Assembly: GCF_009687845.1 (NCBI RefSeq)
Contig: NZ_BLAD01000081.1
Location: forward strand, 1 to 64,000
Direction: 5' to 3'
DNA length: 64,000 bases
Source of the DNA: Acrocarpospora corrugata
GTDB lineage: Bacteria > Actinomycetota > Actinomycetes > Streptosporangiales > Streptosporangiaceae
A program made the position numbers and the translations under genes. Shown one piece after another: positions 58,002 through 64,000 of this stretch. Under the pieces are notes generated by a model. The model saw only the letters and a program-made list of their open reading frames with translations, did no database searches and was not told where the DNA came from. How positions within the stretch are numbered: position 1 is the first letter of the stretch; every line of letters starts with the position of its first letter.

Positions 58002-58628
58002 GTGCGGGCGGTGCTCCGGACTTTCGGCGAGCTCAGCATCACCCTCGGGCTGGTCATGCTGATGTTCTGCGCCTACCTGCTGTGGGGGACCAGCGCGTAC
58101 ACCGAACGCCACCAGGAGCTGCTGCAACGCCAGTTCGCGCAGGACGCCGCGACCGTGCCGGGGGACGGCAAACTGGACAGCATCGAGCTGGGCCGGGCGC
58201 TGGCGTTGATCCGCATCCCCCGGCTGGGCGCAGAGTACAAGTACGCGATCGTCGAGGGCATCGACTCCGAACACCTACGCCAGGGCCCCGGCCACTACCC
58301 CGGTACGGCCCTGCCCGGCGAAATTGGAAATTTCGTACTTTCGGGGCACCGGACGACCTACTCGGCCCCCTTCAACCGCATCGGCGAACTCCAGCGCGGC
58401 GACGAAGTGATCATCGACGCCCGGGAAGCCCGCTACACCTACCGGGTCACCAGCTCGAAAATCGTCTACCCCACCCAGGTCGATGTGATCGAACCCGTCC
58501 CAGAACGCCCCGGCAAACGCCCCAAAGAGGCCCTGCTCACCCTCTCCACCTGCCACCCCGAGTACTCCGCCCGGCAACGCCTGATCGTGTACGGCGTGCT
58601 CGACGGCACCCAGGAACGCCGCACCTGA
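58002..58628 (+). CDS. srtE: Class E sortase
   Basis: 208-residue exported transpeptidase. An N-terminal membrane helix (about 8-30) is followed by the sortase barrel: NFVLSGHRTTYSAPFNRI has the catalytic His, LLTLSTCHPEYSARQRLIV the catalytic Cys and Arg. Class E sortases of high-GC Gram-positives attach LAxTG proteins to the cell wall. GTG 58002 has GAGGGGG at good spacing; ATG 57987 would add five residues. It belongs to the conserved block, with the small membrane gene 13 bases behind. Confidence 0.93.
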   Translation: MRAVLRTFGELSITLGLVMLMFCAYLLWGTSAYTERHQELLQRQFAQDAATVPGDGKLDSIELGRALALIRIPRLGAEYKYAIVEGIDSEHLRQGPGHYPGTALPGEIGNFVLSGHRTTYSAPFNRIGELQRGDEVIIDAREARYTYRVTSSKIVYPTQVDVIEPVPERPGKRPKEALLTLSTCHPEYSARQRLIVYGVLDGTQERRT

Positions 58629-58641
58629 CCCAAAGGCTGAA

Positions 58642-58800
58642 ATGTACGGACTCATCTGGCGAATGCTCCCCGGCGGCACCGCAGTCAAGCTATGCGGCAC
58701 CCTCATCCTGATCGGTGTCACCGCCGCCCTACTCTGGTATGTCGTGTTCCCGTGGGCGGAACCCAGGATCCCGCTCGACCGGGTGACCGTCGGCTCATAG
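58642..58800 (+). CDS. Small conserved membrane protein
   Basis: 52-residue protein, MYGLIWRMLPGGTAVKLCGT followed by a membrane helix ILIGVTAALLWYVVFPWAEP and a short tail IPLDRVTVGS. It is the small protein usually found between the sortase gene and pabA in actinomycetes; its role is unknown. ATG 58642 follows an AAAGGCTGA sequence. The stop TAG lies inside the first unit of a 15-bp repeat whose later units carry the pabA ribosome site. Confidence 0.8.
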   Translation: MYGLIWRMLPGGTAVKLCGTLILIGVTAALLWYVVFPWAEPRIPLDRVTVGS

Positions 58801-58848
58801 GGAGTCGGCTCATAGGGAGTCGGCTCATAGGGAGTCGGCTCATAAGGA
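58789..58848 (+). repeat. 15-bp minisatellite with ribosome-binding site before pabA
   Basis: GTCGGCTCATAGGGA occurs three times, then GTCGGCTCATAAGGA, head to tail. The first copy ends the small membrane gene (last codons and stop), and the fourth provides AAGGAG for pabA. Each unit contains an in-frame TCATAG/A. Confidence 0.95.
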
Positions 58849-58856
58849 GTGGCCTT

Positions 58857-59426
58857 ATGCGCGTCCTCGTCGTGGACAACCACGACAGCTTCGTGCACAC
58901 GATCGTGCAGTACCTCCGCGAACTCGGCGCCGACTGCGACGTCCGCCCCCGCGACGCCGTCACCACCGCCGACGCCGACGGCTTCGACGGCGTGCTCGTC
59001 TCGCCCGGCCCCGGCGCCCCCGAGGACGCCGGCGTCAGCGTGCCGCTGGTCCGCCACTGCGCCGCCCGCCGCCGCCCCCTGCTCGGCGTCTGCCTCGGCC
59101 ACCAGGCCATCGCCATCGCGTACGGCGCCAAGGTCGGGCGCGCCCCTGAGCTCATGCATGGCCGTACCAGCAGGATCCGGCACGACGGACGCGGCGTCTT
59201 CCGCGGCGTGCCCACCCCGGTCACGATGACCCGCTACCACTCGCTGGCCGTCGACCCGAGCACCGTCCCCGGCGAACTCGACGTGACCGCGACCACCGCG
59301 GACGGGACCATCATGGGCCTGCGCCACCGGACCGCGCCCATCGAGGGCGTGCAGTTCCACCCCGAGTCGGTGCTGTCCGAACACGGGCATCAACTATTCG
59401 GAAACTGGCTCGCACAAATCGTGTAA
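58857..59426 (+). CDS. pabA: Aminodeoxychorismate/anthranilate synthase component II (glutamine amidotransferase)
   Basis: 189-residue class I glutamine amidotransferase. VLVVDNHDSFVHTIVQYL is the opening, GVLVSPGPGAPEDAG the oxyanion strand, LLGVCLGHQAI has the nucleophile Cys near residue 78, and GVQFHPESVLSEHG the His-Glu pair. It supplies ammonia for p-aminobenzoate (folate) or anthranilate (tryptophan); component I is not in the window. ATG 58857 uses AAGGAG from the last minisatellite unit. Conserved block neighbour of pknB. Confidence 0.93.
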   Translation: MRVLVVDNHDSFVHTIVQYLRELGADCDVRPRDAVTTADADGFDGVLVSPGPGAPEDAGVSVPLVRHCAARRRPLLGVCLGHQAIAIAYGAKVGRAPELMHGRTSRIRHDGRGVFRGVPTPVTMTRYHSLAVDPSTVPGELDVTATTADGTIMGLRHRTAPIEGVQFHPESVLSEHGHQLFGNWLAQIV

Positions 59427-59462
59427 CACGACACCACCACCGGACGACATCTGGGTGAGGGT

Positions 59463-59489
59463 TTCCGCCATCGCCCCCGAGTGGCGGAA
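59463..59489 (+). terminator. Terminator of pabA
   Basis: TTCCGCCA and TGGCGGAA, 8-bp stem with an 11-base loop, followed by GCCCTCTTTCC. Confidence 0.75.
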
Positions 59490-59517
59490 GCCCTCTTTCC
59501 GTGGGGGCGTGCCGAAA

Positions 59518-59545
59518 AGGGCCTCCCCCCGGAGGGGAAGGCCCT
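59518..59545 (-). terminator. Terminator of the pbpA-pknA-pknB operon
   Basis: AGGGCCT...CCCC pairs with GGGG...AGGCCCT around a short loop, seven bases past the pknB stop; minus-strand exit reads TTTTCGGC. Confidence 0.75.
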
Positions 59546-59551
59546 GATCGA

Positions 59552-61387
59552 TCAGCCGTTCGGGTTGTCGCCGATGTCGACCTCGCCGCCGTCCGGCACG
59601 TCGGGCGGGAACTCGTTCGGATCCTCGGTCACCGGCGGCTCGGTCGGGAAGTCGTTGGACGGCCCGCTCGACACCAGCAGCGTGATCGTCCGGCCCGGCG
59701 GGTGCTTGGTCCCCGGCGCCGGGGACTGGTCGATGACCTGACCCGCGATCACCGTGTCACTCGGCTGCTCCACGACCTTCACCTTGAAGCCGGCCGACTC
59801 CAGCCCGCTCTTGGCCTCGTCCACGGGGATGCCGATCACGCTCGGCAGCTCCAGCAGCTCGGTCGGCAGGATGATCCGGATCTTGCTCTCCTTCGGTGCC
59901 TCGGCGCCCGCCGCCGGCTTGGTCTCGATGACCTTGCCCTGTTCTGCGGAGGAGTTCTTGTACCCGACCGTCACCGTGAAGCCCGCGTCCTGCAGCATCT
60001 GGGTGGCTTCGACCTGCGTCTTGCCGGCCACATCGGGCACCAGGACCGTCTCGACGCCCTTGGAGACCTTGAGGATGACCGCCTCGCCCTTGGCCAGCTT
60101 GGTGCCGGGCACGGGGTCGGTGGTGATCGCGCGGCCCTTCTTGACGTCGGCGCTGAACACCGGCTCCGCGGTGACCTTGAAACCGGCCGCGGTGAGCAGC
60201 TTCTCCGCCTCGGCCTGGGTCTGGTCCTCCACGATCGGGATCTCGACCTGGTCGGCCGTGGCCGGCTGGTTGGGCGAGCTCAGGAACGCGTAGCCGACCC
60301 CGATGAAGGACGCGATGATCAGCAGCGGGATGAGGATCCAGGCGGCCGTCTTGAGCGCGTTGTTGCCGCTCGGGGCCCGGTGCCGGTCGCTGCGGCTGCC
60401 GCGCTCCTCCGGGCCGTACTCGTACGGCTGGATGTTGCGGGTGCCCTGGGTGGGCGGCCCGCCCTGGGCCGACATCGACCGGGTGCGGTCGGCGCCGGCG
60501 TACTGACCGTAGTTGTTGGCCAGCTGCATCGTCTGCGGGTCCATCGGCATGCCCTGGACCGCGCGCTGCAGATCGGCGCGCATCTCGGCGGCGCTCTGGT
60601 AGCGGTGCACCGGGTCCTTGGCCATCGCCTTGAGCACGATCGCGTCGCACCAGCGCGGGATGTCCTGGTCGATCCTGGACGGCGGGATCGGGTCCTCGCG
60701 GACGTGCTGGTAGGCGATCGCCACCGGCGAGTCCCCCGTGAACGGGGGCTGGCCGGTCAGCAGCTCGTAGAGCACGCAGCCGGTGGAGTAGATGTCGCTG
60801 CGCGCGTCCACCCGCTCGCCGCGGGCCTGCTCCGGCGACAGGTACTGGGCGGTCCCGATCACCTGCGCGGTCTGGGTCATGGTGGCGGCCGAGTCGGCCA
60901 TCGCCCTGGCGATGCCGAAGTCCATCACCTTGACCTCGCCGTTGCGGGTCACCATGATGTTGGCCGGTTTGATGTCCCGGTGCACGATCCCGCCGCGGTG
61001 GCTGTAGTCCAGCGCCCGCAGGATGCCGTCGACCAGTTCCGCCGCCCGTTCCGGCATCAGCCGCCGGTCCGCGCGCAGCAGGTCGCGGAGGGTCCGTCCG
61101 TCGACATACTCCATCACGATGTACGGCACGGGCGTGCCGTCCGTCATGTCCTCGCCGGTGTCGTACACCGCGACGACCGCCGGGTGGTTCAGGGACGCAG
61201 CCGACTGCGCTTCGCGCCGGAACCGGGCCTGGAACGTGTGGTCCCTGGCCAGATCAGAACGGAGTGTTTTGATCGCGACGATGCGGTCCAGCCGGATGTC
61301 CCGGGCGCGATACACCTCGGCCATGCCGCCACGCCCGACGACGCCGTCGAGTTCGTACCGACCACCGAGTAGTCGTGGCTGAGTCAT
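59552..61387 (-). CDS. pknB: PASTA-domain serine/threonine protein kinase PknB
   Basis: 611-residue membrane kinase. The N-terminal kinase (residues 10-270) has the P-loop GRGGMAEVY, VAIKTL, HRDIKPANIMV, DFGIA and GTAQYLSPEQARGE. A membrane helix (about 330-350, AWILIPLLIIASFIGVGYA) is followed by four PASTA repeats (VEIPIVEDQTQAEAEKLLTAAGFKV is the first) that bind peptidoglycan fragments. It controls growth and division. ATG 61387 begins MTQPRLLGGRYEL; GTG 61396 is an alternative. Last gene of the minus-strand operon. Confidence 0.95.
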   Translation of the reverse strand: MTQPRLLGGRYELDGVVGRGGMAEVYRARDIRLDRIVAIKTLRSDLARDHTFQARFRREAQSAASLNHPAVVAVYDTGEDMTDGTPVPYIVMEYVDGRTLRDLLRADRRLMPERAAELVDGILRALDYSHRGGIVHRDIKPANIMVTRNGEVKVMDFGIARAMADSAATMTQTAQVIGTAQYLSPEQARGERVDARSDIYSTGCVLYELLTGQPPFTGDSPVAIAYQHVREDPIPPSRIDQDIPRWCDAIVLKAMAKDPVHRYQSAAEMRADLQRAVQGMPMDPQTMQLANNYGQYAGADRTRSMSAQGGPPTQGTRNIQPYEYGPEERGSRSDRHRAPSGNNALKTAAWILIPLLIIASFIGVGYAFLSSPNQPATADQVEIPIVEDQTQAEAEKLLTAAGFKVTAEPVFSADVKKGRAITTDPVPGTKLAKGEAVILKVSKGVETVLVPDVAGKTQVEATQMLQDAGFTVTVGYKNSSAEQGKVIETKPAAGAEAPKESKIRIILPTELLELPSVIGIPVDEAKSGLESAGFKVKVVEQPSDTVIAGQVIDQSPAPGTKHPPGRTITLLVSSGPSNDFPTEPPVTEDPNEFPPDVPDGGEVDIGDNPNG

Positions 61388-61451
61388 TTCCTGCACTGTC
61401 CCTTGCCGTTCATCTTGGGGTGCCGCCGGTGTCCATCATCGACCCCATACG

Positions 61452-62810
61452 TCATGGCGTCTCCTCATTCGAGAGGCTTGAGGCGCTTGGGGTAATTGAG
61501 GGGGTTGGTGGAGTCTCACTTGGCGTCTGAGTCTCACTCGGCGTCGCGGTCGGGGTGGAAGGAGTCGGGGACGGAGACGGCGACGGACTTGGCGTAGGAG
61601 TCGCCGTCGTGCTAACGGTAGCCGACGGGGGCGGTGTCGGACGGCTCGACGGCACCGATGCGGTCGGCTTCGTCGGCTTCGGCGACGGTGACTTCCGCGG
61701 CGTCGGCACCTCGGAAACCGGGATGACCTGCGTGGGTTTGCCATCATTTGCCGGTGCGCCCGAATCCCGCAATTCCAGGATGGCGATCGTGCTGAGACCC
61801 AGCGCCAGCGCGACCCCCACGAGCGCGAGCGCCAGCGGCGGCATCCGGCGTTTCTGCTCCGGCGGAAGCGGCGGCGGCACGTAGCTCCGCACCGTGCCCG
61901 GCCCCCCGGACGGCGGCGCGCCCACTCTGGTCACGGCCCCGGTCACCGGGAAACCCGCCGGATCGGTGAGCCCGCTCAGCGCCTCGCCGCCGCCACCCGC
62001 CAAGCTGTCCCGCAGCACGAGCGCCCGGTCGCCGAGCTCCCGGGCGCTGGCCGGCCGCATCGCCGGATCCTTCGCGAGCATCGCGGCCACCAGGCCGCGC
62101 AGCGGCGGCGGCACGCTCTCCGGCAACGGCGGCGGCGGATCGTTGAGATGGTGCAGCGCGATGGCCACCTGCGTCTCGGCCGTGAACGGCGGCCGGCCGG
62201 CCAGGCACTCGTACGCCACCACGCCCAGCGAGTAGATGTCCGTGGCCGGGGTCAGGGTGGTGCCGGACGCCTGCTCGGGGCTCACATACTGGGCGGTGCC
62301 GAGCACGGTCCCGGTCTGCGTCACCGGCGCCGCCTCCAGCGCGCGGGCGATGCCGAAGTCGGTGATCTTCACCATGCCGTCGTTGGTGATCAGCAGGTTG
62401 CCCGGCTTGATGTCCCGGTGGATGATGCCCGCCCGGTGCGCCACGTTCAGCCCGCGCGCGGCCTGCGCGATCACGTCCAGCGTGACCTCCGCGCTCAGCC
62501 GCCCGTTCCTGGCCAGAATCGCCGACAGCGCCTCACCGTGCACCAGCTCCATCACCAGGTACGCGGTGTCGTCCTCTTCGCCGTAGTCGAAGACCTGCGC
62601 GATGGCCGCGTCGGACAGCCCGGCGGTGAACCTGGCCTCGCTGCGGAACCGCGCCCGGAACGAAGGATCGGTGGCCACATGCGCGCGCAGCAGCTTCACC
62701 GCGACCTCGCGGTGCAGCAGCTCGTCGTTGGCACGCCACACCTCGCCCATCCCCCCGGCGGCGATACGGGCGGTGAGCCGGTAACGATTACCGAGCAGGG
62801 GATGGCTCAT
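61452..62810 (-). CDS. pknA: Serine/threonine protein kinase PknA
   Basis: 452-residue membrane kinase without PASTA repeats. The kinase domain (residues 8-265) has GGMGEVWRA, VAVKLLR, HRDIKPGNLLI, DFGIARAL and GTAQYVSPEQASG. A membrane helix (about 323-345) follows, then a Pro/Ser/Thr-rich extracytoplasmic tail of about 110 residues with no PASTA. It phosphorylates cell-shape and division proteins. The start ATG overlaps the pbpA stop (ATGA). pknB follows 64 bases downstream. Confidence 0.95.
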   Translation of the reverse strand: MSHPLLGNRYRLTARIAAGGMGEVWRANDELLHREVAVKLLRAHVATDPSFRARFRSEARFTAGLSDAAIAQVFDYGEEDDTAYLVMELVHGEALSAILARNGRLSAEVTLDVIAQAARGLNVAHRAGIIHRDIKPGNLLITNDGMVKITDFGIARALEAAPVTQTGTVLGTAQYVSPEQASGTTLTPATDIYSLGVVAYECLAGRPPFTAETQVAIALHHLNDPPPPLPESVPPPLRGLVAAMLAKDPAMRPASARELGDRALVLRDSLAGGGGEALSGLTDPAGFPVTGAVTRVGAPPSGGPGTVRSYVPPPLPPEQKRRMPPLALALVGVALALGLSTIAILELRDSGAPANDGKPTQVIPVSEVPTPRKSPSPKPTKPTASVPSSRPTPPPSATVSTTATPTPSPSPSPSPTPSTPTATPSETQTPSETPPTPSITPSASSLSNEETP

Positions 62811-64000
62811 TTCGCCTGCAGCACCGCCTGCATCACGTCCCTCGCCAGCGGTGCGGCGGTGCCACCTCCGGTCGCGTCGTTGCCGGCGCTACCCGCCTCG
62901 ATGAACACGCAGACCGCGACCTCGGGGTCGTCGGCGGGGGCGAAGCCGATGAACCAGGCGTGCGGCGCGGGCGCGTCGCCCGCCTCCGCGGTGCCCGTCT
63001 TGCCGGCCACGCTGACGTTCGGGATCTGGGCGGCGACCGCGGTGCCCGCCTGCACGACCGACACCATCATTTCCTTCAGCTTGTCAGCCGTCTCCCGGCT
63101 GACCGCCTCGGTGAACGGCTCAGCTTCGGTCTCGTCCAGCACCGAGCCGTCCGGACCGACGATCTTGTTGATCAGGTACGGCTTCATGACCTCGCCGCCG
63201 TTGGCGATGCCCGCCGCGACCAGCAGCATCTGCAACGGGGTCATCTGGTTGTTGCGCTGCCCGATGGAGAGCTGGGCCAGCGCCGCCAGCTCCTCCTCCG
63301 GGCCGATGTCGCTCTTGGCCACCGGCAGCGTGAACGGGATCTGCTCGCCCATGCCGAACTTGGCGGCCTGCTCGCGCATCTTGTCCCAGCCGAGCTCCAT
63401 GCCGAACTTGGCGAACGGGGTGTTGCACGAGCGCTCCAGCGCGTACCGCAGCGAGACCTGGCCGCCGCCGCACGCGGCGCCGCCGTAGTTGGGCAGGCCG
63501 ACCGTGGTCTGCGGCAGGTCCAGCACCTGCGGCGCCGCCACCTGCGTCTCCGGGTTCCGGCTCGGGTCGTCCTCCAGGAACTCGGCCGCGGTCACCACCT
63601 TGAACGTCGAACCCGGCGGGTAGGTCTTCTCCGTCGACCGGTTCAGCAGCGGATCCTGATCGTCGGCGTCCAGCTTGTTGTACGCGGTCGCGACCGTCGC
63701 CTTGTTCGGCGCCGCCAGCGTGTTCGGGTCGTAGGTCGGCAGCGACACCATCACCTGGACGGCGCCCGTCTTCGGGTTCATCGCCACCACGGCGCCCCGC
63801 TTGCCGCTGGCCCGCAGCGCGTCGTAGGCCACCTTCTGGGCCGCGGGCACGAGGGTCAGGTCGATGCTGGCGCCCTTGGCCGGCTTGTTGCTGACGAAGT
63901 CGATCGCCCGGCGGAACATCAGGTCGGGGTGGGTGCCGTCCAGGTACTTGCCGGCCGCCGCCTCGATGCCGCGCGAACTCTCGGGGGCGAAGAAGCCCAG
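62807..64000 (-). CDS. pbpA: Class B penicillin-binding protein PbpA, partial (5' end outside)
   Basis: The 3' part of a class B PBP, open at the window edge: the frame runs through 64000 and reads LGFFAPESSRGIEAAAGKYL before the transpeptidase domain, so the N-terminal membrane anchor and part of the dimerisation domain are outside. YPPGSTFKVVTA gives the SxxK nucleophile, ERSCNTPFAKFG the SxN motif, and VAGKTGTAEAG the KTG motif. It cross-links septal or lateral wall peptidoglycan. The stop overlaps the pknA start (ATGA), the normal order in actinomycetes. Confidence 0.94.
   Translation of the reverse strand: MGFFAPESSRGIEAAAGKYLDGTHPDLMFRRAIDFVSNKPAKGASIDLTLVPAAQKVAYDALRASGKRGAVVAMNPKTGAVQVMVSLPTYDPNTLAAPNKATVATAYNKLDADDQDPLLNRSTEKTYPPGSTFKVVTAAEFLEDDPSRNPETQVAAPQVLDLPQTTVGLPNYGGAACGGGQVSLRYALERSCNTPFAKFGMELGWDKMREQAAKFGMGEQIPFTLPVAKSDIGPEEELAALAQLSIGQRNNQMTPLQMLLVAAGIANGGEVMKPYLINKIVGPDGSVLDETEAEPFTEAVSRETADKLKEMMVSVVQAGTAVAAQIPNVSVAGKTGTAEAGDAPAPHAWFIGFAPADDPEVAVCVFIEAGSAGNDATGGGTAAPLARDVMQAVLQAK

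Noticed and set aside
59501-61372. 623-codon open frame antisense to pknB
   Set aside because: High-GC third-position bias leaves the antisense frame open. The minus strand has a full kinase-PASTA protein.

Overview
The window is high-GC actinomycete chromosome with leaderless or GTG starts, SARP, MmyB-type and PASTA-kinase genes, an F420-type PPOX protein and a DLW-39 micro-protein. Gene content and style fit the order Streptosporangiales (Nonomuraea/Streptosporangium-like), but the species cannot be named from the sequence. The right end (about 55.9-64.0 kb) is the conserved origin-proximal block of actinobacteria: ppiA, a rhomboid protease, crgA, a class E sortase, a small membrane protein, pabA/trpG, then on the minus strand pbpA > pknA > pknB. 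The DLW-39 gene (21.2 kb) and tRNA-Ala (23.3 kb) are markers of the same neighbourhood (normally beside gyrA). Here they are separated from ppiA by about 32 kb and followed leftwards by another 21 kb of accessory genes.

Layout. 0-5.5 kb: small orphan genes (cytochrome b-like, DUF5713, ACT), an IS3 remnant, an internally deleted MFS gene, a flavoprotein, a DUF433 antitoxin with only a stub of its partner, and a hydrolase. 5.7-11 kb: DsrE and CMD/AhpD genes, a degraded choice-of-anchor secreted protein, an orphan LuxR regulator with Glu in place of the phospho-Asp, then a lipoprotein coupled to a 559-residue membrane protein. 11-14.4 kb: decayed DNA, a YCII remnant, AlkD-like and HxlR genes carrying minisatellites. 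14.5-21 kb: a minus-strand redox/hydrolase operon divergent from a 1049-residue SARP regulator coupled to a DUF305 lipoprotein, then an RsbW-like kinase. 21-33 kb: DLW-39, a phosphonatase-like HAD, a RelE/DUF6247 toxin-antitoxin pair, tRNA-Ala, two fragments of tyrosine integrases, a secreted CHAP protein, hydrolases, a CPBP protease, and a tRNA-end-like fragment at 32.1 kb that could be the far side of a decayed integrative element. 33-55 kb: regulators with their targets (CGNR/MFS, TetR, MarR/MFS, XRE/NTF2, PadR/SRPBCC, OmpR two-component system), a MntA-HepT toxin-antitoxin pair, a kinase-fold gene and a two-gene membrane module whose second protein carries a nucleoside-phosphorylase (MTAN-like) domain.

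Two themes stand out. First, short tandem repeats are unusually common, often exactly at gene ends: a 39-bp repeat expands the C-terminal region of an HxlR regulator, a 15-bp repeat carrying a ribosome-binding site precedes pabA, a 15-bp repeat expands a YCII remnant, and the 3' ends of two genes (CMD at 6.5 kb, DUF899 at 40.7 kb) have been tandemly copied downstream. Second, mobile-element decay (IS3, two integrase pieces, possible att fragment) and several frameshifted or deleted genes mark much of the left two-thirds as accessory. The best candidate for an undescribed system is the membrane-anchored phosphorylase plus membrane coiled-coil pair at 44.8-47.4 kb; its role as a defence or signalling module is inference only.
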